A DNA stretch of 64,000 bases from a virus: IMG/VR virus record IMGVR_UViG_3300036944_001167, positions 1-64,000 of that record; one strand, given 5' to 3'. The number at the start of each line of letters is the position of its first letter. Within the stretch, counting starts at the first letter, position 1. The position numbers and the translations under genes were made by a program. Below are positions 17,122 through 26,313 of the stretch, piece after piece. A model generated the notes under the pieces. It saw only the letters and a list, made by a program, of their open reading frames with translations. It had not been told where the DNA came from and made no database searches.

Positions 17122-17129
17122 AATACTCT

Positions 17130-18386
17130 ACCGTCAAAATCAGCATTCATACCCCCTAGTACTAGGACTGATAAGCTCACTGTATTGACGTTGATGTCTT
17201 CACTCTTGATGCGGGTGACGTACAGGCGTTGCGCCGACAAACGGGTCAACGTAGGGTTACGTTGGAAGATTACCGGGATGCCCTTACGAGGCGATTCGGC
17301 GATCATTTCCTTGAAGATCTCATCGATCAGAGGATGGTACCGCAAGGTGTGTTCGAACAACAGCTTGTTGATTTGCTTGGGCGAATACCCACGATGGAGC
17401 AGTTTGGCCGTCAGGTGAGTTTTGAACACCATGATGGACAGGGACCACGGGAGTTCCAGTTCCTCATGATGGTGTTGGTCTGAACGCGAGGTGATTACAG
17501 CCCGGAAGCTGAAATGGTCACGAGAACCAAACACGTGTTTACGCCACCAACCTGTTTTACTACCCAACTGCGCACCGATGAACGGGGCATAGTACTCAGA
17601 TAGCATCACGATGGCCGTGACGGTACGTTTCTCGATTTCCTCTTGGCTCAGTTTGGTTTGACTGTGCACAATGCCGCTGATGGTGTAAATCGCATCAATG
17701 GCAGGGCGCATGGTCAGGTCACCGTACAGGCCTGTAGCTGCCTTCTCGATGATGAACGCCGCTTTCGACGGGATGGGCACCTTATGGCTGAAGATCAGAT
17801 CGCGGTACAAAGCAATGAAAGTGCGTAGGTATTCCACCTTACGCTTCTTCTTATTGTCGTACAGCGGCCCTTCCTCCGAGCACATCAGTTGCATGATACT
17901 GTCGAAGTTGTGGTAGAAAGAATTCAACCCCCGCTTATACCCTTGTGCCGAAAGGCTTTGGGTGAAGAACTCCATCTTCTTATTCGGTGGGCGATATCCC
18001 GGATTGATCAACCAGTCCAGTAGACTGACGCTCTTGATCGTCATCTCGGACTTCAAGATCACGTAGACCCAGGGGTTGATCAGACGTTCTACCCCTTGAG
18101 GGGCAGCAATCCACAACAACGCCTCCAGCGGCCGTTCCGTAGAAGGCAGGCAGAAGTGGTTACAGATTGGACAACGTACGCCAACGTTGTACTGATACTT
18201 CAGGTAGCCGCAATCGCATGAAGGTACGATATCAAGCGACTCACCAGTGTACTTGGTGATTGCGAGGTTGTGGAGAGCGTCTCGGTCCTCTTTGCTGTCG
18301 ATTTGATAATCGTTAATGATGAGCGGTACGCTGGTCAGTGAATCAAATAGCTGATCGTGGTTCACGATCTCTGCACAGACACCCAT
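17130..18386 (-). CDS. RNA polymerase beta-prime subunit, N-terminal part, exon 1
   Basis: This exon encodes 419 residues from ATG 18386. Residues about 55-78 hold a Zn-ribbon-like Cys cluster (CDCGYLKYQ...CPICNHFC) matching the beta-prime N-terminus. Residues 414-419 are NADFDG, the catalytic loop cut by the intron. Translated without splicing, the frame would run on for 31 intron residues to 17034 and lack the third catalytic Asp. The closest known arrangement is phiKZ gp71-73 of the non-virion RNAP. A terminator separates it from the chimallin candidate upstream. Confidence 0.9.
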
Positions 18387-18400
18387 CTGTCGAGACTCCC

Positions 18401-18445
18401 ATAGCTGACATAAAAAATAAAAAGGGGAGGCAATGCCTCCCCTTT
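18401..18445 (-). terminator. Strong terminator after the chimallin-candidate gene
   Basis: An 11-bp stem (AAAGGGGAGGC, 18421-18445) is followed on the minus strand by TTTATTTTTTATGTC. It separates the highly expressed gene upstream from the RNAP gene downstream. Confidence 0.85.
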
Positions 18446-18461
18446 TCGCTAGGCCGCTAAA

Positions 18462-20459
18462 TTAGCGACCCCAAACACCGCTGAACGCCTGGTTCCCGAA
18501 ACGGGTACCGTAGTTCGGCTGGATCGCGCCCGAGGACATCCAGTTACCCAGGTTCGGGTTGACCAGCTGGCCTTGGAAGGTGTAGCCACCGCGAGTTGCA
18601 CCCTGATTGAACGAATCAACCATGTTGCCCGGACGTACGGACAGACCGGCTTCTTCGATCGAATCGCTCAGAGCCTTGATGAACTGCTCGGAGAAGGTCA
18701 CGCGACGCGCGAAGCCCTTGACCACGACGCTGCCGGAGAGCAGGCGATCGATGATGGTCTTGCGCTCGTGCAGACGCACAGCCAGCGGGATGTTGCGATC
18801 GAGGTGAGTACGCTCCCACTTCTCCACCAGAGTCGGATCGTCCTTGCCAGCCAGGTTCAGGATGGCGAGGTAGTCCAGCTCACGCAGATCACGCAGGTGA
18901 CCGTCGCTGTTGGTGTAGTAGCCCAGGTGGATGCGGTCAGCATCGTCGAAGCACACCGGCGCATCGAACGGGAAGTGCTTCTCGAAGCGACCCAGGGTCA
19001 GGCGGTTGGCCGCCATCAGGATGCTCTTACGCGCGTCTTCGTTCTTGTTCGCCGCAGCGATGAAGGTCTGCTGCAGCCAGCTCAGTTCACCAGCTTCTTC
19101 GATGTCCAGCGTGTACAGTAGCTGCTGGTTGAAGAACATGCTCATCATCTGAGCAAACTGCTGGTCACCGAAGTTGGTGGCCGAAGTGTCGATCTTGTTG
19201 CCCGGTTGACCAGGGTTGGCCGGGTCCTTGATCTCGTAGCCGATGGCGCCGATATCGCGGAGGTTGATGCCCTTGCGAGCGTTGGCACCTTCCGAGTACG
19301 CCTTGAGCGGACGACGGAAAGCGTTCCACCAGTTGCCACCACGACCCAGCTGTACTGCAGTCGACAGCGCCAGGAGTTGGAGTTCCATGGACACGACATC
19401 GGTCAGTGATTCGACGGAGGTCAGTACGAGGCGAGGCTGGTACATCACACCCGGCATCATCTGCTGCGGCTGCATCATCGGGAACATGCCGAATTGCTGC
19501 TGAGCAGGTTGTTGCGGGTTGTACATCAGATCGACGTAGCCGGTCACACGGGTCAGTTCACGCGGAGGACGCATGTCCAGACCTTGGGTGTCGGCGTTGT
19601 TGCTGGCGCTGACGGTCAGCTCGATGTCTTCGCGAACCGGCAGGCCCACGATGTTGGTACCATGAACCGAACCGTACTCGGAGCGAGCGGTCAGGATGTC
19701 CTTCTCGCCGAACTCGGCCAGGGTGAAGGGCGGAGCCTCGGCACCCAGCTTCAGATCCAGCACAGCCCAGACGGCCTGAACGCTGTTGTGCAGCCAGTCT
19801 TGGAAACGCTCGACCGGAATTTCCTTGTCGATCTCGGTCGGGATCACGGTGCAACCGGCATCATGCACTTGGGCATTCACGCCGAAGGTGTCGATCACGA
19901 ACTTCTTCACGGTGTCCCAGTGGGACTTGTGGTTGTAGATGTCGCTCGGTGCGAAGATCGTTTCGATGGTGTGGCCATCGATGGTGGTGATGTTCGGCTG
20001 CAGCGGACGGCCAGAACCTTCGATCATCAGGTCGTAGACGCCGATGTGGGTTTGACCCTGATGAACTTCCTTCATGCACACGAGGATGCTGGAGTAGTTC
20101 ACTTGCAGCTGGTTGCTGTCCAGCACCAGGAAGCGGAAGGCTTCGAGGGTCTTGGTGTCCATGACACGCTTGGCGCGTTCCAGGAGACCGTCGTGGATCT
20201 TCTGAACGGTTTCACCGCTCATGTTACGGCTGACGAGGCCGCGGTGCTGGCTGTTCACGTTCATGATCGAACGGCCGGCCTGGCCCACACGGGCGGAGGT
20301 ATTGGTGTTCATGGTGGTCCCTCCCGATTCCGGGATCTGCTGCTGTTGGGGTTGGGGAGCAGGTTGAGCCTGCTGGGTTTCGTTAGCGCCCAGGCCAGCT
20401 TGACGCATGGCATCGGCCAGGCTGCCGTTGGATTTCCCGCTATCGCGATTGACACTCAT
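18462..20459 (-). CDS. Abundant early protein, candidate chimallin (phage nucleus shell)
   Basis: This is a 665-residue protein starting at ATG 20459 (AAGGAA upstream); the longer frame lacks a ribosome site. It has a disordered N-terminus (Gln/Pro/Asn-rich, ~70 residues), a folded middle, an internal Q/M/P-rich loop near residue 325, and a Gly/Asn-rich C-terminal tail. Codon use is strongly G/C-ended, like the sheath and tube genes, so high expression is likely. An early promoter (20522-20529) drives it, which argues against major capsid protein. In phiKZ the shell gene gp54 also lies beside an RNAP gene (gp55). Identification rests on context, promoter and architecture; no motif proves it. 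Confidence 0.6.
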   Translation of the reverse strand: MSVNRDSGKSNGSLADAMRQAGLGANETQQAQPAPQPQQQQIPESGGTTMNTNTSARVGQAGRSIMNVNSQHRGLVSRNMSGETVQKIHDGLLERAKRVMDTKTLEAFRFLVLDSNQLQVNYSSILVCMKEVHQGQTHIGVYDLMIEGSGRPLQPNITTIDGHTIETIFAPSDIYNHKSHWDTVKKFVIDTFGVNAQVHDAGCTVIPTEIDKEIPVERFQDWLHNSVQAVWAVLDLKLGAEAPPFTLAEFGEKDILTARSEYGSVHGTNIVGLPVREDIELTVSASNNADTQGLDMRPPRELTRVTGYVDLMYNPQQPAQQQFGMFPMMQPQQMMPGVMYQPRLVLTSVESLTDVVSMELQLLALSTAVQLGRGGNWWNAFRRPLKAYSEGANARKGINLRDIGAIGYEIKDPANPGQPGNKIDTSATNFGDQQFAQMMSMFFNQQLLYTLDIEEAGELSWLQQTFIAAANKNEDARKSILMAANRLTLGRFEKHFPFDAPVCFDDADRIHLGYYTNSDGHLRDLRELDYLAILNLAGKDDPTLVEKWERTHLDRNIPLAVRLHERKTIIDRLLSGSVVVKGFARRVTFSEQFIKALSDSIEEAGLSVRPGNMVDSFNQGATRGGYTFQGQLVNPNLGNWMSSGAIQPNYGTRFGNQAFSGVWGR

Positions 20460-20510
20460 CAGTTTATTTCCTTCAGGTTTGTTTGCGCAAACAACCCACA
20501 CATCGGTGAG

Positions 20511-20529
20511 TATTCCAATGGGTAATATA
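20511..20529 (-). promoter_or_regulatory. Early-type promoter of the chimallin candidate
   Basis: TATATTAC (20529-20522) then six bases, then GAATA on the minus strand, with an AAATC/GGG-containing AT-rich upstream region. It leaves a leader of about 50 bases before the ATG. Confidence 0.75.
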
Positions 20530-20668
20530 TACCCGATTTCTTTTCGAATACGATTCAGGTGACCGATAGCGATCATGCATCCTAAATCCCTTGGCGGAAA
20601 ACCCACCAAGTTGTATTCGTCTATACCATAGGTGAGAATGTAATTAAATATCTAATCCACATTCTTCC

Positions 20669-20974
20669 TCAAAGCTCAACACGACGATTCTCAGCCGTAA
20701 CCCAATGACAGTAGCCCTCTTTGCGGGCTGCTTTCTTAGCTTCACATTCGGCACCCAGTTCAGAGATCTCTTTACTGTAGTACTCGAAGTCAAACGGGTT
20801 ACCATAGGGAACGCCTCCACTATCTAGGTGGCGAACCTTGAGTCGTACATACTGCCGCTCTTTCACATACCCTTTGCTATGGGTGTTTTTATTTACCAGG
20901 CCGGTAGGGTTACCAAAGCGCTTAACAGCAAGGGACAGAGCACGTTCCAGATCCTGCATCGCTTGAGATGTCAT
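20669..20974 (-). CDS. Hypothetical protein, 101 aa
   Basis: A small basic protein starting at ATG after AAGGAAGA. It contains a Lys/Arg-rich central part and no recognised motif. It lies upstream of the chimallin candidate and is separated from it by the promoter region. Confidence 0.65.
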   Translation of the reverse strand: MTSQAMQDLERALSLAVKRFGNPTGLVNKNTHSKGYVKERQYVRLKVRHLDSGGVPYGNPFDFEYYSKEISELGAECEAKKAARKEGYCHWVTAENRRVEL

Positions 20975-21066
20975 GATTCTTCCTTATAGAGAAGTGTTAG
21001 CGGTACCAATTCACGTGGATAGTATGTAGGCCAAATTCTTTTAAATCGCATTTTTCTGGGGGCTTT

Positions 21067-22158
21067 ATGTATTCCCTATTCAGCAAGGGGGAGTGGGGTA
21101 ACCGGGGTGGTGCTCCTACCTACCTCAACTATCGCTACTCCTTAAAGGGTTTGCGGAGCAACCTGGAGCGCGTGGTTCACTATAACCGAATCTACCCACG
21201 GGCTGTCAAACCTAATCATTTCCTCGTACGTCTCATTCACTCCTTAAATGTACCCATGACCATGGACCCCCAACGCATGGTGGACGTGGTCTCTGAACGG
21301 ACAGAAGGTGTGGGGATGGCGATGAACATCACCTCACCATTGAACAAAGGGCGGATCTTCCACCCAGGGGTTCTTTACGGCGAAGGGTCTCAGGAAATCC
21401 TGATTGCCGACTCTGCGTACTTTGATGTCAGGGAACACCAAGATTCGTGGGAAGAACTGCGGCCCCTTGAGTTCCTGTACCACCCCAAAACAGATTTGGG
21501 TATGGATCTGCCTTGGGGTCTTCAGAACAACGAAGAGTCAGGGCTATCGGTGATTCGCATCAACGTACCCATGTTGGCGTTTCAATACCAGCAATGGCGT
21601 CAACGGGAATGGTCGTTCAATCCTGAGAATCAACGCACCGTGATGCAGTTCATTGCCTCCTACCCACTGAACAATCTACTGTACTCCCAAGTGGATTGGG
21701 CGATCCTGAACCGCATCATACACACCTATCGGGGTTTGCCTTGCGCAGACAGTCAGGTGCGTAAACCATTTCAGTTAACCGATTACACCGATCGACTACA
21801 GGTAGCCATCGATCAGATGGTCCATGACTATCGGACTCGTGCCTTTACCATGGAGCAGTTGTTGGACAGTATCCAGCTGCTGGGCGCCCCGACTGCGTTG
21901 GAACGCGTGGCGCTACCTAAACTGTTGGCTACCCGGCAAGTGAAATGGGCGCTGATGATGGCTCGAGAACCCTTGGTGCGTTTTCTGGTGGATTGGAACA
22001 ATGAAACCGGCAACAAGAAAAATCGAGCACAACTGATCAAGGTTCGACAAGAACTGATCAGGTTTCACAACGACAATGTCCTTCGAGGTTCTGTACCTAA
22101 AAAGGCAGTGCCCTATTGGGAACAACGTTTCAAAGAACTGATCGACTTGACGTCATAG
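21067..22158 (+). CDS. Unknown protein, 363 aa, plus strand
   Basis: An intact frame with GGGGG six bases before ATG, followed by a strong terminator. It is mixed alpha/beta and rich in Arg, Trp and Tyr, with no motif I can name. Its lone plus-strand placement and the upstream TATGTAG, which resembles the minimal TATG of phiKZ late promoters, suggest late expression and perhaps a virion role. This is inference. Confidence 0.75.
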   Translation: MYSLFSKGEWGNRGGAPTYLNYRYSLKGLRSNLERVVHYNRIYPRAVKPNHFLVRLIHSLNVPMTMDPQRMVDVVSERTEGVGMAMNITSPLNKGRIFHPGVLYGEGSQEILIADSAYFDVREHQDSWEELRPLEFLYHPKTDLGMDLPWGLQNNEESGLSVIRINVPMLAFQYQQWRQREWSFNPENQRTVMQFIASYPLNNLLYSQVDWAILNRIIHTYRGLPCADSQVRKPFQLTDYTDRLQVAIDQMVHDYRTRAFTMEQLLDSIQLLGAPTALERVALPKLLATRQVKWALMMAREPLVRFLVDWNNETGNKKNRAQLIKVRQELIRFHNDNVLRGSVPKKAVPYWEQRFKELIDLTS

Positions 22159-22161
22159 GTG

Positions 22162-22193
22162 GCTAGGGAGGGGCGACCCTCCCTAGCTTTTAT
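22162..22193. terminator. Convergent terminator
   Basis: An 11-bp stem (GCTAGGGAGGG, loop GCGA) followed on the plus strand by TTTTATGTCGCC. The converging DNA polymerase gene ends within it. Confidence 0.85.
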
Positions 22194-24361
22194 GTCGCCG
22201 TTTCCCACTCTTGAACGAAATCACTCACCAGCTTGGTGTTGTTTCCATTCACCAAGAAGATCCCAAGGGCTTCAAGGATGAGGTAGAACGGCCGAACGGT
22301 TGAGTAGACAAGTTTACGGATGTTCATTGCTTGCACCACTTCTTTAGGCAATCCTCGACGCTCCACATTGTCCTTGGGGAGGAGTAGTGTAGTCATTCCA
22401 GGTTTGTTGGCGAAGTGCTTGGCAATTTTAGCAGCAACCTCCGGGTTTTCAATAGAAGCGATCCATTCCTGAATGGCTGTCTTGTTGGAAAGATCTAGCG
22501 ATACCTTAATGGCTGGGTAGGGTAGCTCAGGAGCGTCCCCATAGTGCGGGGCAAAGATATCCTGCCAATACACGTAATGTTGATACGGGGACTGGCTCGG
22601 GTTGGTGTAGGAGTTGGCCGTCTTAACCGATGAACGGGCCAAGTATTCAGACTTACCTTTAACCACAGAGTCGATAATACCGAGTTCGATATTGGCAATT
22701 TTGCGGTAAAGGTCAATCATCGAGATTTGTTGGTCTGCGATGACCGTGTCCATGATCTCCTTGATGGTCTCCGTCACCACCGCCATAATCTGTGGCGGAC
22801 AGTTCGAGTCCTTCAGGTAAACCCCTTTGATCTCCTCCTCGAGGTGTTTGAAGACGTTGCCTTCTCGTGCTGCCTTGTAGGCGAAGTAGTGTTTAGCCAT
22901 AGAAGTCAGACCGAACACCGAGAATGCAAACTCATTCTTCATGGCCAGAACGTTCAGCTTTTCGGGAATAACACCCAAGATGGTCGACAGTTTAGCCAAG
23001 ACATGGATAATTGACTGAGATGCCAAGTACACCATGGTGTAGTTGATGCTAAAGGCTTCTTCGCTGAAGTCCACCTTGCCCAAGTACCACTCCACCCAGT
23101 TCTCTACCGCAAAGATCGTGGAGTCCGTATCAGAGGTGATTGCCACATGACGCATGGAGTTACGAATCCGTGCGACGGATGCAGGGACGTTGTCCGTTAC
23201 CCAAAACGCCTCGATCAACAACGCGTATTGCTCAAGGGTTTCGATAACCTTCTTCGCAAATTCACCCATGACGCAGATGCCATGAATGTCGTTAGCATTC
23301 CCTTGTTCAGCCGACTCCTGTAGTTTCTTCAGGGTGCGTCCGTCCAACTCTTTGGCACAGATCAAACTGACGTAGGCTTTAAGGTCATTGTCCATCCCCT
23401 TCACATAAACCTTGGCATCTGTGTATGACAGGGTGGTGCCGGTAGGTTTGCTGGACATGATTTGGAGGAAGGTGTGTACGAAGGTTGGGTTGTACTTTGC
23501 CAGATGCCACATGTCGCCTACGTAAACAAAGGCTGCACGTTCTAAGGGTTGGAGACCCTCTACCAACTTACGGACTTCCAACTCCTGCTTATTGTTACGC
23601 CAGTAATGGCGGGTACTGTAGAGGATGACATCCATAACCTGATCGACACTGGGGATTGTCAACCCGTAGGTCTCTACTGCTTTGCCCACCAGGTTGTAGT
23701 CGACATGACCGATGATGGAGGTGATGTTAGCCAAGACCACATCAGGGGCCCAGTAGTGACGATTACCCGCCAAGAACTTCTCGTTGTTGGCATTACCGTA
23801 ACTTGTAGCTACACGGCAGGTAGACGTCAAGCTGGAGTGGGCCGACTTATTGTAGAATATTGTTGAAGCCGAAGCTTGACCACCAGAGATCGAGTTGTTG
23901 GCGATCTTGTACGTGGACTGTTCGTTCTCCTTAATGTCCGCCACCACCATATTACCCGCCATTTTAGCATCGAAGGCCTCGTCTTTAACCTTAGCGCGAC
24001 CCTCAATGTTACCGGTAACGTAGATAGAGAGGAGCGACTCTCGGCGATTGGGGTTCTCGTATACGGTCATGGCAGGCGAGAACAACAACCTACGGTCTTT
24101 GATGTTGTTAAGGTATTCGGTGTACGTTAGGACCTTTTGTTCACGGTCACCGTTTTTATTACGGGCCAGGTGCAGAACTTCTGGATCTTTGATCTCCAAA
24201 CGACCGCCACGTGCCGTCACTTGGTTAACCCAGGCCTGACAAACCTCAAGAGGTTTACCGGTGCGCTTGGACAGATAAAGAGCCATGTCACTGCGATAGT
24301 TTCCCAGCACATCCAAGTCACGGTTGTAATGGCTGGCGGGCTTAATGAATGCATTGTTCAT
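22190..24361 (-). CDS. Family B DNA polymerase, catalytic part (diverged)
   Basis: This is a 723-residue protein. Residues 152-160 (KIANNSISG) match polymerase motif B (K-x3-NS-x-YG), and residues 410-415 (SDTDST) match motif C, the catalytic DTDS. Motif A with its Asp, and the 3'-5' exonuclease, are not apparent, so they are probably in a separate gene outside the window. About 250 residues separate motifs B and C, far more than in T4 gp43, which implies a large insertion. It would replicate the genome, presumably inside the phage nucleus with the SSB-like protein. Confidence 0.75.
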   Translation of the reverse strand: MNNAFIKPASHYNRDLDVLGNYRSDMALYLSKRTGKPLEVCQAWVNQVTARGGRLEIKDPEVLHLARNKNGDREQKVLTYTEYLNNIKDRRLLFSPAMTVYENPNRRESLLSIYVTGNIEGRAKVKDEAFDAKMAGNMVVADIKENEQSTYKIANNSISGGQASASTIFYNKSAHSSLTSTCRVATSYGNANNEKFLAGNRHYWAPDVVLANITSIIGHVDYNLVGKAVETYGLTIPSVDQVMDVILYSTRHYWRNNKQELEVRKLVEGLQPLERAAFVYVGDMWHLAKYNPTFVHTFLQIMSSKPTGTTLSYTDAKVYVKGMDNDLKAYVSLICAKELDGRTLKKLQESAEQGNANDIHGICVMGEFAKKVIETLEQYALLIEAFWVTDNVPASVARIRNSMRHVAITSDTDSTIFAVENWVEWYLGKVDFSEEAFSINYTMVYLASQSIIHVLAKLSTILGVIPEKLNVLAMKNEFAFSVFGLTSMAKHYFAYKAAREGNVFKHLEEEIKGVYLKDSNCPPQIMAVVTETIKEIMDTVIADQQISMIDLYRKIANIELGIIDSVVKGKSEYLARSSVKTANSYTNPSQSPYQHYVYWQDIFAPHYGDAPELPYPAIKVSLDLSNKTAIQEWIASIENPEVAAKIAKHFANKPGMTTLLLPKDNVERRGLPKEVVQAMNIRKLVYSTVRPFYLILEALGIFLVNGNNTKLVSDFVQEWETAT

Positions 24362-24422
24362 GACAGATACCTGTTTGAGACCACTCTTATCAGATAGGTC
24401 AAACTAAGATTTATTTACAGCG

Positions 24423-24448
24423 GGCATACACCCGCCCGAAGGCGGGTA
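24423..24448 (-). terminator. Terminator after the CYTH-like gene
   Basis: ACCCGCC-TTCG-GGCGGGT on the minus strand, followed by GTATGCCC. Shows the common TATGCC tail. Confidence 0.75.
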
Positions 24449-24455
24449 CACACCT

Positions 24456-25043
24456 TTAGCGTTTAATCGCCCAAGTTTCAAACAACTCGCCCACCTTTTT
24501 GTACTCTTCCGGAGTACGTTGAGAGGACTGACTCATGATGGTCTCGACGGTTGGAATCGGCAAGGGTGGAATTTCCATGTCCTTGTCTTTGAGCAACACC
24601 TCAAGATCAATTTTCACCCAGTCGTAGGGTTCGCCGTCAATGTTTTCAAAGACGTCCACCTCATACTGGTAGTCAGAACCTTCAATGGGGTAGCAGTAAC
24701 GCTTCTTGCGCAGCGAATGGGGTGCCATCAACAGCATGAGTTCGAACATGTCTTGAGTGACAGGCTTCTCAGCTTCTTTCTTACCCAACTCGCCGGGGGT
24801 CTTGAACTTCAGACACAGTTCGTAGTCGCGGTCATTGACTGCCCGTACCCGAATTTGACCAAAGCCTTTCTCGCCCTTGTCCACATGGATCTCAGCCTGC
24901 TCCTGCTGCTCCTTGAGGAGTTCAGGATTGATCCAGTCAAAGTTCTCTACACGAGCAAAGAACGTGTACTCGATTTCTTGCTTGGCTTTACCTTCGCTTT
25001 CTGCGAGTTCCTCCAAGCTGATCATTAGTCGCCGTAGTCGCAC
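24456..25043 (-). CDS. CYTH-like domain protein
   Basis: The start is probably GTG 25043, which follows AAGGTGATCCT; ATG 25025 is an alternative. The ~195-residue product has an EIEYTFFAR segment near the N-terminus, then alternating basic strands (GQIRVRAVNDRDYELCLKF) and a late acidic strand pair (YEVDVFENIDG, WVKIDLEV). This pattern matches the CYTH tunnel fold (triphosphatases and adenylate-cyclase-type enzymes binding phosphate tails with metal). Family assignment is by pattern only. It lies just upstream of the DNA polymerase gene. Confidence 0.6.
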   Translation of the reverse strand: MRLRRLMISLEELAESEGKAKQEIEYTFFARVENFDWINPELLKEQQEQAEIHVDKGEKGFGQIRVRAVNDRDYELCLKFKTPGELGKKEAEKPVTQDMFELMLLMAPHSLRKKRYCYPIEGSDYQYEVDVFENIDGEPYDWVKIDLEVLLKDKDMEIPPLPIPTVETIMSQSSQRTPEEYKKVGELFETWAIKR

Positions 25044-25130
25044 AGGATCACCTTTTGAAAAAACGGAAAAAATAAAAGGCGGTGCACCCAAGCCGAAGCT
25101 TGAGCGCGACCACCCATCAGTCGAACGTCA

Positions 25131-25550
25131 TTAGATAGCGGACGACTGTTTCACGATTTCTACTTGGTTAAATCCGTTAGCAGCCAAAGCCTCGAGGATC
25201 TTTTCAGCCTCGCCTGGATTGACATTGCCTACACGAACCATGACGTTGGTGTAGTCCAGCACTTGTACAGACGAGGCCTTGATCCAAGGCAAACCCAGAA
25301 TGGATTGTTGTCCGTTACTGTGTTTGACTCGGACGTAGAGGTACTCATCGTACGCATCTACCGAGCCTGGTGGCAGTGTGGGATAGACGTTGGCATGCAT
25401 GGCCGGTGCATCCAGACCCAACATACGTGCGGTGTCGGCATCAACGATACCCATCACCTTAACGTTTTTGAAGTTGTTACCCAGGATCAGACTGGGGTAG
25501 ACTTCAAAAGAGACTTGCTTTGAGAGTGGGAATTGGTCTTGCGTGGCCAT
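25131..25550 (-). CDS. Hypothetical protein, 139 aa
   Basis: A beta-rich small protein overlapping the preceding gene by 47 bases. No motif is recognised. It lies at the end of a run of overlapping small genes. Confidence 0.7.
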   Translation of the reverse strand: MATQDQFPLSKQVSFEVYPSLILGNNFKNVKVMGIVDADTARMLGLDAPAMHANVYPTLPPGSVDAYDEYLYVRVKHSNGQQSILGLPWIKASSVQVLDYTNVMVRVGNVNPGEAEKILEALAANGFNQVEIVKQSSAI

Positions 25551-25908
25551 TGTGTTTGGACTCCAGTTCGAGAAGGATCAAACCCTCATCGTTAAGAAAA
25601 GTGATGTCGCGAATCTTACCTTGCTTAAGCAAGGGTTTAAGTAGCGGATCTTCGGCCAACTGTTGGACATGGTGAATTACTTTATCCAACAGTTGACTAT
25701 CGAATTGTTCGATCTCCCCCGACAGGCTCGGTTCGTCGTAGGGATCAATGGCTTCGTAGATCGATTGGACGATGTAGGCCAACAGATGCTTAACCGCCTG
25801 ACTCAACCCTGGGATGTCATTAAGCGCATCTTGGTTCAGGTGTCGACTCACTAGCTGAAGGGCTTCTTCAATATCCTCAGAGGTGGTTGAGACGTTTATG
25901 AGCTTCAT
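25504..25908 (-). CDS. Hypothetical protein, 134 aa (small-gene run)
   Basis: A helical N-terminal ~90 residues followed by two predicted beta strands (RDITFLNDEGLILLELES). This build recurs in the next five upstream genes. ATG start, overlapping both neighbours. Function unknown. Confidence 0.7.
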   Translation of the reverse strand: MKLINVSTTSEDIEEALQLVSRHLNQDALNDIPGLSQAVKHLLAYIVQSIYEAIDPYDEPSLSGEIEQFDSQLLDKVIHHVQQLAEDPLLKPLLKQGKIRDITFLNDEGLILLELESKHNGHARPIPTLKASLF

Positions 25909-26293
25909 AATGCAGATTAACCTCGAGTTTAGAAGTAATCAGCAATTTAGGTTTTAACACCAACAGTTCCCCGACGAAACGATCGAGTTGGAAAAGGCTC
26001 TCGCCTTGGGGTGTGTAGACCTGCATGGCCGACAGACGATGTTGTAAGGTATTGGCAAGAACGGAGATAGCCGTTGAAAGGATCATCCCGTCGTTATTGG
26101 GGTGTTGGGTAGAATGTCCATACACCTGATAGGAGAACACGTAACCATTTACCGCCATAGGATCATAGCGGCGTAACATGATGTCGGTCAAACTGACTAC
26201 GATCTCAGCAATGTCGTAGTCCATGTTAGTCATGGCTCGTGTGGCGCCTGTGAAATCCGATACTGCATCGCGCAAGTCAATGACTAAATTCAT
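25877..26293 (-). CDS. Hypothetical protein, 138 aa (small-gene run)
   Basis: The start was chosen at ATG 26293 (GGAG 10 bases upstream); the longer frame runs into the terminator hairpin. Helical first part, then paired strands near the end (KPKLLITSKLEVNL). Overlaps the next gene by 32 bases. Confidence 0.68.
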   Translation of the reverse strand: MNLVIDLRDAVSDFTGATRAMTNMDYDIAEIVVSLTDIMLRRYDPMAVNGYVFSYQVYGHSTQHPNNDGMILSTAISVLANTLQHRLSAMQVYTPQGESLFQLDRFVGELLVLKPKLLITSKLEVNLHYEAHKRLNHL

Positions 26294-26313
26294 TCTATAA
26301 AATCTCCGGCATA

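Larger units (their letters stand above)
15740..17129 (-). mobile_element. Group IA self-splicing intron in the RNAP beta-prime gene
   Basis: The 1390-base intron has precise ends. The 5' exon ends GACGGU with the expected U, and the intron ends in G. P1 forms between GACGGU and the internal guide GCCGUC (17116-17121) with the canonical U-G wobble at the splice site. P10 forms between the 3' exon start GAUGCU and AGUAUU just before the guide. Core sequences of phage group IA introns lie at 16861-17100. The intron carries an HNH endonuclease gene near its 3' end and so is probably mobile by homing. Confidence 0.93.

Noticed and set aside
17034-17129. Natural 31-residue C-terminal extension of the RNAP subunit
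   Set aside because: The sequence after NADFDG is intron (guide and core elements), and exon 2 restores the conserved motif exactly.
18462-20459. Major capsid protein as identity of the abundant 665-residue protein
   Set aside because: It lies behind an early promoter, is flanked by RNAP genes rather than head genes, and shows no obvious prohead protease site. Not excluded, but less likely than chimallin.
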